Below, piece by piece: positions 9,521 to 19,738 of a stretch of 64,000 nt of DNA (position 1 is the stretch's first letter; each line of letters opens with the position of its first letter). Source of the DNA: Leisingera sp. S132. GTDB lineage: Bacteria > Pseudomonadota > Alphaproteobacteria > Rhodobacterales > Rhodobacteraceae. The DNA lies in contig NZ_CP083553.1 in assembly GCF_025144465.1 (NCBI RefSeq), forward strand, positions 640,501 to 704,500, given 5' to 3'. Under the pieces are notes generated by a model, which was given only the letters and a program-made list of their open reading frames with translations, was not told the origin of the DNA and did not search any database. A program made the position numbers and the translations under genes.

Positions 9521-9859
9521 TTACAGCGCCTCGAGATTGGTTTCGCCGGTGCGCACCCGCAGGGCCTGTTCCACGTCCAGAACGAAGATCTTGCCGTCGC
9601 CGATCTTGCCGGTGCGGGCGGTCTCGGATATCGCGCTGACGGCCTGTTCGGCCTGATCGGCGGGCACCACCAGTTCCAGTTTCAGCTTCGGCACGAAGTT
9701 CACTTCGTACTCGGCGCCGCGGTAAATCTCGGTGTGGCCCGCCTGGGCGCCAAAGCCCTTTATTTCGGTGACCATCAGCCCGCTCACGCCAAGACCGGTC
9801 AGCGCCTCGCGGACCTCGTCCAGCTTGAAGGGCTTGATGGCGGCAACGATCATTTTCAT
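9521..9859 (-). CDS. glnK: Nitrogen regulatory protein P-II
   Basis: 112 residues, exact family length when started at the ATG at 9859 (MKMIVAAIKPFKLDEVREAL). The T-loop holds Tyr51 (RGAEYEVNF), the uridylylation site, and the TGKIGDGKIFV ATP-binding C-loop is intact. It reports 2-oxoglutarate, ATP/ADP and glutamine status and gates AmtB. A GGCGCA-N9-TGCGCC repeat lies 125 bases upstream and may be a regulator site. GlnK rather than GlnB is called from the amtB linkage. Confidence 0.95.
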   Translation of the reverse strand: MKMIVAAIKPFKLDEVREALTGLGVSGLMVTEIKGFGAQAGHTEIYRGAEYEVNFVPKLKLELVVPADQAEQAVSAISETARTGKIGDGKIFVLDVEQALRVRTGETNLEAL

Positions 9860-9983
9860 CTCTGCATCCCTTTTGGTTTCGCGCTGCCCCGGCCCCATGC
9901 CGATGCATTGTGCACCTGCAGCAAAACCGCCGCCCCGAGTCGTGCAAAGCAAACGCCAGCAAATTTCCGCGCGTCTTTCTGCG

Positions 9984-10004
9984 GGCGCACAATAATTTTG
10001 CGCC
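9984..10004. promoter_or_regulatory. Inverted repeat between glnK and the PBP gene
   Basis: GGCGCA-N9-TGCGCC with an A/T-rich spacer (CAATAATTT). It sits in the divergent gap of about 270 bases separating glnK-amtB from the PBP gene. The form could suit NtrC (GC-N11-GC type sites in Rhodobacteraceae) but it is not a textbook match, and I see no -24/-12 promoter. Nothing else recognisable is in this gap. Confidence 0.35.
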
Positions 10005-10132
10005 TTTTGCCCGCTTCGCTTAAAAACCGGCCATCTGGCAAAGGGGGAAAGGTCCGGATTCTGCCCCCTCTACAATCCGGCGCAGGCAGGGTATTGTCGC
10101 CGGACAACGGGCAAACCGGGCAGGAACAGACG

Positions 10133-12343
10133 ATGGCACAAGGATCCGGGCGCAAGCCTCTGGTGGCAGAGAAACGCTATTCCACGGGCGGCAAGGGGAA
10201 ACCACCCGCCAAGAAACCTGCGCGCAGGAAACCGGCAGCCAAGGCGAAGAAGCCGGGTTTGCTGGGACGGCTGTTCGGCCGCAAGAAGTCCCGCGCCAGA
10301 CCGGTGCGCAGGAAACGCGGCCCCTTCGGCTGGCTGCTGGCGCCGTTTGCCTTTGTGTTCCGGCTGGCCTGGGGTTTCACATGGCGTATTGGCATGGTGG
10401 CCTGCGGGCTGGTGGGCCTGGCTGTGGCATTCCAGTATGCAAAACTGCCGGATGTCACGGCCTACCTGGACGGCCGCGCCCGCGGGTCTGTCACCATTCT
10501 GGACCGTGAGGGGGAGGTCTTTGCCTGGCGCGGTGACCAGTTCGGCGGGGTGGTGACAGCAGACACTGTCTCGCCGCATCTGAAAAACGCGATTGTGGCG
10601 ACCGAAGACAAGCGGTTCTACCGCCACCTTGGCCTGTCGCCGCGCGGTATTGCCAGTGCCGTCCGCATCAACCTGAGCGAAGGGCGCGGACCGCTGTCTG
10701 GCCATGGCGGTTCCACCATCACCCAGCAGGCGGCGAAGCTGCTCTGCCTCGGCAAAATCTATGACCCGGCCGAATGGAAGAGCGAAAGCGCCTATGAGGC
10801 GGACTGCCGAAAGGGCTCGCTCTGGCGCAAGGGGACTGAGGCGATCTTTGCCCTGGCGATGGAAGCCAAGTACAGCAAGGATGAGATCCTCTCGATCTAC
10901 ATGAACCGCGCCTATATGGGCGGCGGCGCCTATGGGGCGGAGGCTGCGGCGCAGCGGTACTTTGGGAAATCCGCGAACCAGCTGAACCCGGCAGAGGGCG
11001 CGATGCTGGCGGGGCTGCTGACTGCGCCCTCGACACTGGCCCCCACCAACAATCTGCAGCGCTCGCAGGACCGGGCCGCCACCGTTCTGCGGCTGATGCA
11101 GGAGCAAGGCTACCTGACAACGGCGGAGATGCAGAAGTACCAGGACAACCCGGCAGAGCTGAGCGAGGCAGCAACGGCGCGGGCCGGCGGCTATTTCGCC
11201 GACTGGGTGATGGACAGCATCCCGGACTTTCTCGGCGATCAGACCACCGAAGATGTGGTGATCCGCTCCACCATGGACCAGCGCCTGCAGCGCGCGGCGG
11301 AGGAAGCGCTGAAGTTTGTCTTTGAAAACAAGGTCCGACAGGGGTCCAAGGCGCAGGCCGCAATTGTGGTGATGAGCGCCGATGGCGCCGTGCGCGCGAT
11401 GGTGGGCGGGCGCAAGACCCGCGTCTCGGGTGTGTTCAACCGCGCCACCCAGGCCAAGCGGCAGACCGGGTCGGCTTTTAAGCCCTTTGTCTACGCCACG
11501 GCGCTTGAGCTGGGCTACTCGCCTTACGACCGGGTTCTGGATGCAAAGTACTGTCTGAACATCCCCGGCTCCGGCCAGTGGTGCCCGGACAACTACACCC
11601 GCAAGTTTTATGGAGAAGTAACCTTGGCGCGAGCGCTGCGGGACTCATTGAATGTGCCGGCGGTGAAAGTGTCCGAAGCTGTGGGCCGCGACAAGGTGAG
11701 CCTTGTGGCCAAGGATTTCGGCATCGACAGCGATCTGGCCGCGGGCCCGGCGCTGGCGCTGGGCGCATCAGAAAGCACGCTGCTGGAGATGACCGGGGCC
11801 TATGCGGGCATCCTGAACGGCGGCTCTTCGGTGACGCCTTATGGTGTGACGGAACTGAAGCTGGTCGAGGACAGCGAGGCGCTGATGGGTGCCAGCGGCG
11901 GCATCGGCGAGCGGGTGATCCGCCCGGAGGCCGCGCAGCAGCTGGTCTGGATGATGGAAAAGGTGATTGCCGGCGGCACCGGCCAGCGGGCACAGATCCC
12001 GGGCTGGCAGGCGGCGGGCAAATCCGGCACCACGTCAGCCGCCAAGGACGCCTGGTTCATCGGTTTCACGGCAGACTATGTTGCCGGGGTCTGGATGGGC
12101 TACGACGACAACACGCCCCTGTCCGGTGTGACCGGTGGCGGGCTGCCCGCCGAAATCTGGCGCGAGACAATGGTGCGCGTGCATGAGGGGCTGGAGCCGA
12201 AGCCGCTGCCGATGCTGGAACCGGCGCCGATTGCTCCGCCGCCGCAGCCAACCCGCCGCGAGCGCCGCCGCCAGGGGCCGAACCTCGGCCAGGAACTGGG
12301 CCGCGCGGTCGATAACATCCTGCGTGATATTCTCGGCAACTGA
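10133..12343 (+). CDS. Class A penicillin-binding protein (transglycosylase/transpeptidase)
   Basis: 736 residues. A very basic cytoplasmic tail (about 1-65, rich in Lys/Arg/Pro) precedes one membrane helix (about 70-100). The GT51 glycosyltransferase domain has catalytic Glu158 in ATEDKRFYRH and the GGSTITQQ motif. The transpeptidase domain has Ser447 in TGSAFKPF, SLN in RDSLNVPA and KSGT in AGKSGTTSAAKDAWF. It polymerises and cross-links peptidoglycan at the inner membrane. I start at the ATG at 10133, after CAGGAACAG. A short proline- and arginine-rich tail ends the protein. PBP1A versus another class A type is not settled. Confidence 0.92.
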   Translation: MAQGSGRKPLVAEKRYSTGGKGKPPAKKPARRKPAAKAKKPGLLGRLFGRKKSRARPVRRKRGPFGWLLAPFAFVFRLAWGFTWRIGMVACGLVGLAVAFQYAKLPDVTAYLDGRARGSVTILDREGEVFAWRGDQFGGVVTADTVSPHLKNAIVATEDKRFYRHLGLSPRGIASAVRINLSEGRGPLSGHGGSTITQQAAKLLCLGKIYDPAEWKSESAYEADCRKGSLWRKGTEAIFALAMEAKYSKDEILSIYMNRAYMGGGAYGAEAAAQRYFGKSANQLNPAEGAMLAGLLTAPSTLAPTNNLQRSQDRAATVLRLMQEQGYLTTAEMQKYQDNPAELSEAATARAGGYFADWVMDSIPDFLGDQTTEDVVIRSTMDQRLQRAAEEALKFVFENKVRQGSKAQAAIVVMSADGAVRAMVGGRKTRVSGVFNRATQAKRQTGSAFKPFVYATALELGYSPYDRVLDAKYCLNIPGSGQWCPDNYTRKFYGEVTLARALRDSLNVPAVKVSEAVGRDKVSLVAKDFGIDSDLAAGPALALGASESTLLEMTGAYAGILNGGSSVTPYGVTELKLVEDSEALMGASGGIGERVIRPEAAQQLVWMMEKVIAGGTGQRAQIPGWQAAGKSGTTSAAKDAWFIGFTADYVAGVWMGYDDNTPLSGVTGGGLPAEIWRETMVRVHEGLEPKPLPMLEPAPIAPPPQPTRRERRRQGPNLGQELGRAVDNILRDILGN

Positions 12344-12510
12344 TCCTGCGGACAGGGCGTGGTCCCGCCCGTCTCCGGCCTCCTTGCGGAGGCCCCGCCC
12401 GTTGGGCCCGGCGCCGTGCTCAACAGGAGTGCGGCATCCTGGATGCCGCTGCGGCGGGCGGGAGGACTTTGCGCATTCAGCTGGCAGCCCCGTTTGATCT
12501 GCCCCGTCAG

Positions 12511-12543
12511 AACAAAGAAAAAGGCTCCCCGGAGAGAGCCTTT
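12511..12543 (-). terminator. Terminator downstream of mlaC
   Basis: Stem AAAGGCTC/GAGCCTTT (12520-12527 and 12536-12543). Read on the minus strand it is followed by TTTCTTTG, a U-rich tail, 24 bases after the mlaC stop. Confidence 0.75.
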
Positions 12544-12566
12544 CCTGCAATCTGCAAACTGCCGGG

Positions 12567-13163
12567 TCAGCTGAGCCGCTTCAGCTCGCCGATCAGTGCG
12601 TCGATGTCGCCCTTCTTGCTGTCCAGGATCGCACCAATTTCGGTGCGCTCCGTCAGCAGCAGGTTCACGCCTTCGATGAACATGTTGAAGAACAGGTCGC
12701 GGCCGGAGCGGTCTGACACAAGGAAGGTCACCTCAAACGGCGACTGGCCCTTGAGGTAGGCGATGGTGCTTACCTCGTACCATTTCTTCACCTTTTTGAC
12801 GCCCTTCACTTCCAGCTTGCCGCCGATGAACTCGCGGAAGCGTTTGCCGTATTTGCGGGAGATGTAGCCCTGGAACGCCTTGGAGAACGCCTTCTTCTGA
12901 GCCGGAGATGCGCGGCGCCCATCTGCGCCCAGCGCATAGGCTGCGATGTAAGATGTGTCGCTGTATTGCTGGAAGATCCGCTCAAAGTCGCGGAACATGG
13001 CGCTTTCACCCTTGCCGGATTCAATCACCCGGTTGATGTCGGCTACCAGACGGTTGATCAATGTGCTGGCACTGCTTTCGGTCAGCGCCCACAGAGCCTG
13101 CGGTGCGGCTATGAGTGCGGCAGCTCCGGCACACAGGCCGGTCAGGAAATTGCGGCGGTCCAT
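12567..13163 (-). CDS. mlaC: MlaC-type phospholipid-binding periplasmic protein
   Basis: 198 residues. A Tat-like leader (RRNFLTG at residues 3-9, then a hydrophobic stretch) precedes a Tgt2/MlaC domain, including FERIFQQYSDTSYIAAYALG, AFQGYISRKYGKRF and FFNMFIEGVNLLLTERTEIG. MlaC carries phospholipid between the outer-membrane MlaA complex and the inner-membrane MlaFEDB transporter. The ATG at 13163 has AAGGA eight bases upstream; a TTG start two codons earlier is possible. It begins 2 bases after the mlaA stop. The mlaFED genes are not in the window. Confidence 0.9.
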   Translation of the reverse strand: MDRRNFLTGLCAGAAALIAAPQALWALTESSASTLINRLVADINRVIESGKGESAMFRDFERIFQQYSDTSYIAAYALGADGRRASPAQKKAFSKAFQGYISRKYGKRFREFIGGKLEVKGVKKVKKWYEVSTIAYLKGQSPFEVTFLVSDRSGRDLFFNMFIEGVNLLLTERTEIGAILDSKKGDIDALIGELKRLS

Positions 13164-13165
13164 TT

Positions 13166-13927
13166 TCAAAATCCTTCAGTGTTCAGTTCGAACGGATCGA
13201 TTTCCTTGATCTCCTCGCCATCACCCAACTGGAACCGGCGGTTCTGCAGGTAGATCAGCCGCGACTGGGCATAGCTGTCGGCACTCTCGTAGAGAATCGA
13301 GTCGATTGTGTCGGAATAGTTGCCACGATCGCCCATGCGGCGCACGATCTCGGCGTAGATGGTGATATTGTCGGCAGTATTCTGCTCGACATGGCCCAGG
13401 GGATTGGTGAAGAAATCAACCGCTATGCCCACCGCATCGCGGCTGGTGGACGGGCCGAGCAGAGGCAGTTCGACATAGGCGCCCTCACCGACGCCCCACT
13501 TGTGCAGCGTTTCGCCGAAATCGGTATCGACCGCAGGCACCTTGAATTCGGATGCAGGGTCAGCCAGGCCCGCAAACCCCACTGTCGAATTGATCACGAA
13601 ACGCGAAAATGCATTGCCCGCTGTTCTCAGGTCACCTTGCAGCAGCGCGTTGACCATCTGGCCGGGCATCGACAGGTTTTCCGCGAAGTAGGAGAAGCTG
13701 GTGACCATCGGCGCGGGCACAATCGCCACATACCCCTTGGATGCAGGGCGGAAAGCGATCCGGTCGACACCGCGGTTGAAGGCATGAACAGTGCGGTTCG
13801 TCCGCTCATAAGGGTCGAACACTTCACCGGAGGCGCGCGCTACCGGGTCCTGGGTGGCGCAGCCAGCGGCAAAAGCGGCCAAAATCAGCGCAGGTACAAA
13901 TTTAAGCGGTCGCAACATCAAGAGCAT
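13166..13927 (-). CDS. mlaA: MlaA (VacJ) outer-membrane lipoprotein
   Basis: 253 residues with a lipoprotein leader ending in FAAGC. The mature part has the family block FDPYERTNRTVHAFNRGVD, then YFAENLSMPGQMVNALLQGD, FVINSTVGFAGLADPA and DFGETLHKWGVGEGAYVELPLLGPSTSRD. MlaA removes phospholipids from the outer leaflet of the outer membrane. Two ATGs (13927 and 13918) could start it. It heads a two-gene operon with mlaC. Confidence 0.93.
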   Translation of the reverse strand: MLLMLRPLKFVPALILAAFAAGCATQDPVARASGEVFDPYERTNRTVHAFNRGVDRIAFRPASKGYVAIVPAPMVTSFSYFAENLSMPGQMVNALLQGDLRTAGNAFSRFVINSTVGFAGLADPASEFKVPAVDTDFGETLHKWGVGEGAYVELPLLGPSTSRDAVGIAVDFFTNPLGHVEQNTADNITIYAEIVRRMGDRGNYSDTIDSILYESADSYAQSRLIYLQNRRFQLGDGEEIKEIDPFELNTEGF

Positions 13928-14089
13928 TCGGATAAGTGTCCAATTGGAACTGGAACGGGCATGTCGGAGGGCAAATAAGGGTTCTGCTGCCGTTTTCCAG
14001 TCTGATTACATTTTTTTACCTGGCTATGCCACAACTGGTACAATTCCAGCCCTGATCTGAAGCCATCGAACCACTATTGCAGTCTGAGC

Positions 14090-15823
14090 ATGAATAAAAC
14101 CCTTTACAAAAACGGATATGAGGAACTGCGGCAGGTGCGGCGGCAAAGCCGCGGCCTGTACTGGTTCACCGGGGTCTTCAGTTTCTTTGTGAATTTGCTG
14201 ATGCTGACCGGCCCTCTGTACATGATGCAGGTTTATGACCGGGTGCTGGGCAGCCGGTCGGAGGCGACGCTGCTGGCGCTGTCGCTCTTGGTTGTGTTCC
14301 TCTACGGGATGATGGGGCTGCTGGATTACGCCCGCGGCCGCATCATGGCGCGGGTCGGCGCGCGGTTCCAGGCGGCACTGGACAAGCGGGTTTTCGACGC
14401 GATGATCCGCCGTTCGGCGGTGGCGCAGGATCCGGTGGCGCAGACCGGCCTTTCAGACCTGGAGTCAGTCCAGAGGCTGATTGCCTCGCCTGTGCTGACG
14501 GCGGCCTTCGACCTGCCTTGGGTGCCGGTGTTCCTGGCGGGCATCGCGTTGTTCCACCCCTGGCTGGGATTGCTGGCGCTGGCTGGCGGGGCGGTGCTGG
14601 TGGTGATCGCGCTGCTGAACCAGATCTTCACACGCGTCCCGCAGCAGAAGGCGAACATCACCGGCCACAAGGCCAACCTGATGTCCGAGGAAATCCGCAA
14701 CGAGGCGGAGATGATCCAGTCGATGGGGATGCGCGGGGCGTCGTTCGCGCGCTGGAAACAGGCCAGGGATGCGGCCTTGGCCGACAGTGTGACGGCCAAT
14801 GACACCGGCGGTGGATTTACCACGCTGACCAAGACACTGCGGCTGTTTCTGCAATCGGCAATGCTGGGCCTGGGTGCCTATCTGGTGCTGCAGAACCAGG
14901 TGACACCGGGGGCGATGATTGCGGGCTCCATCCTGATGGGGCGGGCGCTGGCACCGATTGAACTGGGACTGGGGCAATGGGTGCTGGTGCAGCGGGCGCT
15001 GAAAGGCTGGCACAATCTGGCGGAGCTTCTGGACAAGGTGCCAGAGGAGGAGGTGCGCACCGCGCTGCCCAAGCCAAAGGCGCTGCTGGAAGTGCAGGGG
15101 CTGGCGGTGGTGCCGCCGGGCAGCAGCGCGCCGCTGTTGCGCAACGTGAACTTCCGGGTGCAACCGGGCCAGGCAATCGGTGTTATCGGACCCTCGGGGT
15201 CGGGCAAGTCGACTCTGGCCCGTGCCTTGACCGGGGTGTGGCGGCCCGCCGCCGGTTCGGTCCGGCTGGACGGGGCCGCGCTGGACCAGTACGCGCCGGA
15301 TGTGCTTGGCGGCCACATCGGCTATCTGCCGCAGCGGGTGCAGGTGTTTGATGGGACCATCGCCCAGAACATCGCCCGGCTGAGCCAGCAGCCGGACGCC
15401 GAGAAAGTGGTGGAAGCCGCCCGCAAGGCCGCGGCGCATGAGATGATCCTGAAATTGCCTGAGGGCTATGACACCCGCGTCAACGCCACTGGCGGGCGGC
15501 TGTCCGGCGGACAGATGCAGCGGGTCGGGCTGGCCCGTGCCCTGTTCGATGATCCGGTGATCGTGATCCTGGATGAGCCGAACTCCAACCTCGACAACGA
15601 TGGCTCGATCGCGCTGAACAAGGCGATCAAGCAGATCAAAGCGGAAGGGCGGTCAGTGCTGATTATGGCGCACCGGCCGGCGGCGATTCAGGAATGCGAT
15701 ATGCTGCTGGTGATCGACAAGGGGACACAAACGGCCTTTGGGCCCAAGGACAAGGTGCTGCAGGAAATGGTGGCCAACCATCAGAACATCCGCCAGGCCA
15801 CTGGCGCGGGAGGTGTGCGGTGA
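14090..15823 (+). CDS. Type I secretion system permease/ATPase (PrtD family)
   Basis: 577 residues: an ABC exporter with a six-helix membrane domain (about 20-310) and a nucleotide-binding domain holding Walker [10 protein letters not shown] (367-375), signature LSGGQ (from 471) and Walker B VILDEP (Asp495, Glu496), then an H-loop MAHRP. The short N-terminus lacks a C39 peptidase, placing it with PrtD/HasD/AprD exporters of RTX-type proteins with a C-terminal signal. Its stop overlaps the start of the HlyD gene by 4 bases. No TolC or RTX substrate gene is nearby. Confidence 0.92.
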   Translation: MNKTLYKNGYEELRQVRRQSRGLYWFTGVFSFFVNLLMLTGPLYMMQVYDRVLGSRSEATLLALSLLVVFLYGMMGLLDYARGRIMARVGARFQAALDKRVFDAMIRRSAVAQDPVAQTGLSDLESVQRLIASPVLTAAFDLPWVPVFLAGIALFHPWLGLLALAGGAVLVVIALLNQIFTRVPQQKANITGHKANLMSEEIRNEAEMIQSMGMRGASFARWKQARDAALADSVTANDTGGGFTTLTKTLRLFLQSAMLGLGAYLVLQNQVTPGAMIAGSILMGRALAPIELGLGQWVLVQRALKGWHNLAELLDKVPEEEVRTALPKPKALLEVQGLAVVPPGSSAPLLRNVNFRVQPGQAIGVIGPSGSGKSTLARALTGVWRPAAGSVRLDGAALDQYAPDVLGGHIGYLPQRVQVFDGTIAQNIARLSQQPDAEKVVEAARKAAAHEMILKLPEGYDTRVNATGGRLSGGQMQRVGLARALFDDPVIVILDEPNSNLDNDGSIALNKAIKQIKAEGRSVLIMAHRPAAIQECDMLLVIDKGTQTAFGPKDKVLQEMVANHQNIRQATGAGGVR

Positions 15824-17124
15824 GCGTGGAAACCAACTGGCCTGCACGGCGGCCGCTGATGATTGGCCTGATTGCCCTCCTGGTGCTGGTGGGGGGCTTC
15901 GGCTCCTGGTCGGTGCTGTCCTCGATTTCCGGTGCCGTGGTGGCAACGGGGCGTATCGAGGTGGACCGGAACCGGCAGGTGGTGCAGCATCTGGATGGCG
16001 GTATCGTGGCTGAAATCCTGGTGGATGAAGGCGATACGGTAGCCAAGGGTGCGACCCTGATTAGGCTGGACGCCAATGAACTGGCCTCGCAACTGGTGAT
16101 CGTGGAAGGTCAGCTGTTTGAGCTGATGGCGCGGCGTGCCCGGCTGGAGGCGGAGCGGGATGAGGCGGCAGAAGTCGCTTTTGACCCGGAACTGCTGGAA
16201 GCCGCGGAAAACCAGGCGGAAGTCAAGGATCTGGCCGACGGGCAGCAGCGTCTGTTCCAGGCCCGCAGGGATACCACTGCGCGCGAAATTGAACAGCTTG
16301 AGAAACGCCGTGCGCAGATCGAGGAGCAAATCCGGGGCATCGAGGCGCAGCAGAAATCTATGAAGGTGCAGCTGGAACTGATTGGCGAGGAGCTGGGCAA
16401 TCAGCAATCGCTGCTGGACCGCGGCCTCGCGCAGGCCGCAACGGTGCTGAACCTGCGCCGCACTCAGGCCAGTCTGGACGGGCAGCTTGGGGAGCTGGTT
16501 GCCTCCGAGGCGCAGGCAGAGGGGCGGATCACCGAGATCGAGATCGAGATCCTGAAGCTGGGCACCGGCCAGCGCGAGGAGGCGATCACCCGCTTGCGCG
16601 ACCTGCGCTACCAGGAACTGGAACTGGCAGAAACCCGCCGTTCCCTGAAGCAGCGGCTGGCACGGCTGGACATCACGGCGCCGGTTTCGGGCGTGGTTTA
16701 CGGGTTGCAGGTGCAGACACCGCGCTCAGTGATCCGGCCTGCTGATCCGGTGCTCTACCTGGTGCCGCAGGACCGGCCGCTGGTGATTGCGGCGCAGGTG
16801 GCACCGACGGATATCGACCAGCTGTTCACCGGCCAGGAAGTGACCTTGCGGTTCTCGGCTCTGGATCAGCGGTCGACACCGGAGCTGTTCGGCCGTGTGA
16901 CCCAGGTTTCCGCGGACGCGTTTGAGGACCAGGGCAGCGGCCTGTCCTACTACCGCGCCGAGATCGAGCTGAACCCTGGCGAACAGGGCCGCCTGCCTGC
17001 GGGCACGGTGCTGATCCCGGGAATGCCGGTTGAAAGCTACATCCGTACAGCCGACCGCTCGCCGCTGGCTTATCTGGTCAAACCGCTGGCCGATTACTTC
17101 AACAAGGCCTTCCGCGAAAGCTGA
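15820..17124 (+). CDS. HlyD-family type I secretion membrane-fusion protein
   Basis: 434 residues from the GTG at 15820, which overlaps the stop of the ABC gene (GTGA). One membrane helix (about residues 14-40) is followed by the first half of the lipoyl-like domain ([19 protein letters not shown]), a long glutamate/glutamine-rich coiled coil (about 95-290), and the second half with [17 protein letters not shown]. It bridges the inner-membrane ABC exporter to an outer-membrane TolC channel. The closing [17 protein letters not shown] is typical of PrtE-like adaptors. Confidence 0.92.
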   Translation: MSVETNWPARRPLMIGLIALLVLVGGFGSWSVLSSISGAVVATGRIEVDRNRQVVQHLDGGIVAEILVDEGDTVAKGATLIRLDANELASQLVIVEGQLFELMARRARLEAERDEAAEVAFDPELLEAAENQAEVKDLADGQQRLFQARRDTTAREIEQLEKRRAQIEEQIRGIEAQQKSMKVQLELIGEELGNQQSLLDRGLAQAATVLNLRRTQASLDGQLGELVASEAQAEGRITEIEIEILKLGTGQREEAITRLRDLRYQELELAETRRSLKQRLARLDITAPVSGVVYGLQVQTPRSVIRPADPVLYLVPQDRPLVIAAQVAPTDIDQLFTGQEVTLRFSALDQRSTPELFGRVTQVSADAFEDQGSGLSYYRAEIELNPGEQGRLPAGTVLIPGMPVESYIRTADRSPLAYLVKPLADYFNKAFRES

Positions 17125-17274
17125 GGCCCCGCCGTTTTCATCGCATAGAACCGGAATGCGGCCGCTGCCGCGCCTGCAGGTGCGGAAAGCTGCGCTGGGG
17201 CTTCGCATTTTCCCTTTCCGAAACCTGCCGGGGCGGGTAGCGTCCCGGCAATTGAAGACTCGGAGGAATGCACC

Positions 17275-17733
17275 ATGAGCATCGAAGCAAAACTGAAAGA
17301 GCTGGGTGTGACCCTGCCTGACGCGCCGGCACCGGCAGCCAACTATGTGCCTTATGTGGTGGCGGGCGACATGGTCTATATCTCCGGTCAGATTTCCGCG
17401 GATGAAAACGGGCTGATCACCGGCACCCTGGGGGCCGATATGGACGTCGATGCAGGCCAGGCCGCTGCCAAGCGCTGCGCGATTGCGCTGCTGGCACAGC
17501 TGAAGGCAGCCTGCGGCGGCGATTTGGACCGCCTGGTGCGTGTTGTGAAACTGGGTGCCTTCGTTAACTCTGCATCGGATTTCACCCAGCAGCCGCAGGT
17601 GGTGAACGGCGCCTCCGACTTTCTAGTGGAAGCCCTGGGTGACATCGGCCGACATGCGCGCGCTGCTGTGGGATCGGTTTCACTGCCGCTGGGGGTCGCG
17701 GTTGAAATCGACGGCGTGTTCCAGATCAAATGA
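17275..17733 (+). CDS. RidA family protein
   Basis: 152 residues of the YjgF/YER057c/UK114 fold, the longer subgroup related to RutC-like proteins. Visible are GDMVYISGQISADENG, the AAKRCAIALLAQLKAACGGDLDRLVRVVKLG segment, and RAAVGSVSLPLGVAVEIDGVF with the conserved Arg that binds imine acids. Members hydrolyse reactive 2-aminoacrylate or related imines; activity of this subgroup is often unproven. GGAGG lies 9 bases before the ATG. The next gene overlaps by ATGA. Confidence 0.9.
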   Translation: MSIEAKLKELGVTLPDAPAPAANYVPYVVAGDMVYISGQISADENGLITGTLGADMDVDAGQAAAKRCAIALLAQLKAACGGDLDRLVRVVKLGAFVNSASDFTQQPQVVNGASDFLVEALGDIGRHARAAVGSVSLPLGVAVEIDGVFQIK

Positions 17734-18503
17734 TCCCGTCCCTGCCTGCCGCCTTTTTGACCGTCCCGCTGGCCCACCGTGCCTTGCATGATGTTGCGGA
17801 CGGGCGTCCGGAGAACAGCCGGGCTGCCGTCCGCGCAGCAATTGCGGCAGGCTACGGGATCGAGATTGACCTGCAGCTGTCCAAGGACGGCTGCGCCATG
17901 GTGTTCCATGACTATGATCTGGACCGGCTGGCTGCAGGCACCGGCCCGGTCCGCGCGCTGACGCGCGCGGCGCTGGGATCGGTTCCGCTCAAGGGGGGCG
18001 ATGGTGAAGGCATTCCGGATCTTGCGGAGGTGCTTGACCTGGTTGCGGGCCGGGTGCCGCTGCTGATCGAGCTGAAGGATCAGCATGGGGAAATGGGGAT
18101 CACTGACGGGATGCTGGAGCGTGCCACGGTAGAGGCGCTCCAGGGCTACGCGGGCCCGGTGGCGCTGATGTCCTTCAATCCCAACTCGGTAACGGAACTG
18201 GCGCGGCTGGCGCCGGACACCGCCCGCGGTATCACCACCAGCGCCTATGACCCGGCGGAATGGCCGGAGCTGCCCAAGGCTGTGTGCGATGACTTGCGCG
18301 CCATTCCGGATTTTGACCGCAGCGGATCCGGTTTTATCAGCCACGAGGCCGGCGATCTGGCCCGGCCGCGGGTGCAGGCGCTGCGCAGCGCCGGCGTGCC
18401 GGTTCTGTGCTGGACGGTCAGATCGGCGGCTGAGGAAACCGCGGCGCGGGCGTTTGCCGACAATGTCACATTTGAACAGTACCTTTCGCCGCTAACATCT
18501 TGA
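17730..18503 (+). CDS. Glycerophosphodiester phosphodiesterase family protein
   Basis: 257 residues with the GDPD barrel: LAHRALHDVADGRPENSRAA (catalytic His and Glu-Asn), EIDLQLSKDGCAMVFHDYDLDRL (metal ligands and second catalytic His) and LIELKDQHG. The family cleaves glycerophosphodiesters to glycerol-3-phosphate and alcohol. No signal peptide, so cytosolic like UgpQ. Its ATG overlaps the ridA stop, so the two are co-translated. Confidence 0.9.
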   Translation: MIPSLPAAFLTVPLAHRALHDVADGRPENSRAAVRAAIAAGYGIEIDLQLSKDGCAMVFHDYDLDRLAAGTGPVRALTRAALGSVPLKGGDGEGIPDLAEVLDLVAGRVPLLIELKDQHGEMGITDGMLERATVEALQGYAGPVALMSFNPNSVTELARLAPDTARGITTSAYDPAEWPELPKAVCDDLRAIPDFDRSGSGFISHEAGDLARPRVQALRSAGVPVLCWTVRSAAEETAARAFADNVTFEQYLSPLTS

Positions 18504-18550
18504 TCGCGCTGGCTCGCACCCCACATCTTGAAGCGGTGCGGAGGAATTGA

Positions 18551-19738
18551 ATGGCTCAGGCGCAAATCGACATCCGGGTGCTGGCGTCGCTGTCTCAGAT
18601 CACGGCAGAGGACTGGGATGCCTGCGCTTGCCCTGAAACCGCGGACGGCGGGCGTCCGCTGGATCCTTTCACGACACACCGTTTCCTGAGCGCACTGGAA
18701 GACAGCGGCTCAGTCGGGCCCGGCACCGGCTGGCAGCCGCAGTATCTGACCGCCTATCAGGAAGGCAGCCTGATCGCCTGCGCGCCGCTTTATGCCAAGG
18801 GGCACAGCCAGGGCGAATACATCTTCGATCACAATTGGGCGCATGCCTATGAGCAGGCGGGCGGCCACTATTACCCCAAGCTGCAGATCGCGGTGCCCTT
18901 CACCCCGGCCACAGGACGCCGGTTCCTGGTGCGCCCGGGTTTTGATGGCATTGGCCATTCGGCGCTTCTGCAGGGCGCTGTGCAGCTGGCGGCGGATAAC
19001 AATCTGTCGTCGCTGCATGTGACCTTTTGCACCCAGGACGAGGCCCGGCTGGGCGCGGAGATGGGGCTGATGCTGCGCAGCACGCAGCAGTTCCACTGGC
19101 AAAATGATGGTTACGCCGACTTTGAGGCGTTTTTGCGGGCACTGTCCTCTCGCAAGCGCAAGAATATCCGCAAGGAGCGGATGCAGGCGCAGTGTTTTGG
19201 CGGTGATATTCGCATTTTCCGGGGCAATGACCTGCGCCCGGAGCATTGGGATGCTTTCTGGGAATTCTACCAGGACACTGGCGCGCGCAAATGGGGTTCC
19301 CCCTATCTGACGCGGCAGTTCTTTGACATCGCACATCGGATGATGGGGGATGACATGGCCTTGATTCTGGCGGAACGCAACGGGCGCTACGTTGCAGGAG
19401 CGTTGAATTTCATTGGCCGCAAAACGCTTTACGGCCGCTACTGGGGCTGTGTCGAACAGCACCCCTGCCTGCATTTCGAGTTGTGCTATTATCAGGCCAT
19501 TGAGCTGGCCATTGCCCTGGGGCTTGACCGGGCGGAAGCTGGCGCACAGGGTGAACACAAGCTGGCGCGCGGCTACATGCCGTGCCAGACACACAGCTTG
19601 CACTGGATCGGCGATCCCGGGTTTGCCGGGGCCGTCGGACGCTACCTTGAGGCTGAACGGGCTGCCACCGAGGAAGAGATCGAAATCCTGACCGATTACG
19701 GCCCGTTCCGCAAAGCCCATGTGGAGGAGCAAGAATGA
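18551..19738 (+). CDS. GNAT-like protein, DUF482 (peptidogalycan-biosynthesis type)
   Basis: 395 residues matching the DUF482 family, a two-lobed FemAB/GNAT-like fold. Marker segments are [19 protein letters not shown] near the start, [22 protein letters not shown], the [12 protein letters not shown] basic helix and [19 protein letters not shown] near the end. Function of the family is not established. A ribosome site GGAGGAATTG precedes the ATG. Its last bases overlap phhB by ATGA, a pairing that suggests co-translation. Confidence 0.88.
   Translation: MAQAQIDIRVLASLSQITAEDWDACACPETADGGRPLDPFTTHRFLSALEDSGSVGPGTGWQPQYLTAYQEGSLIACAPLYAKGHSQGEYIFDHNWAHAYEQAGGHYYPKLQIAVPFTPATGRRFLVRPGFDGIGHSALLQGAVQLAADNNLSSLHVTFCTQDEARLGAEMGLMLRSTQQFHWQNDGYADFEAFLRALSSRKRKNIRKERMQAQCFGGDIRIFRGNDLRPEHWDAFWEFYQDTGARKWGSPYLTRQFFDIAHRMMGDDMALILAERNGRYVAGALNFIGRKTLYGRYWGCVEQHPCLHFELCYYQAIELAIALGLDRAEAGAQGEHKLARGYMPCQTHSLHWIGDPGFAGAVGRYLEAERAATEEEIEILTDYGPFRKAHVEEQE

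Noticed and set aside
8064-9656. 530-codon rightward open frame opposite amtB
   Set aside because: Antisense to the ammonium transporter gene; His/Gln-rich shadow composition.
9395-10132. Upstream extension of the PBP frame across glnK-amtB
   Set aside because: Antisense to glnK and the amtB start; the basic N-terminus starting at 10133 is the normal form for these proteins.
9860-10132. Sigma-54 promoter for glnK-amtB
   Set aside because: No convincing -24/-12 GG...GC pair could be found upstream of glnK.
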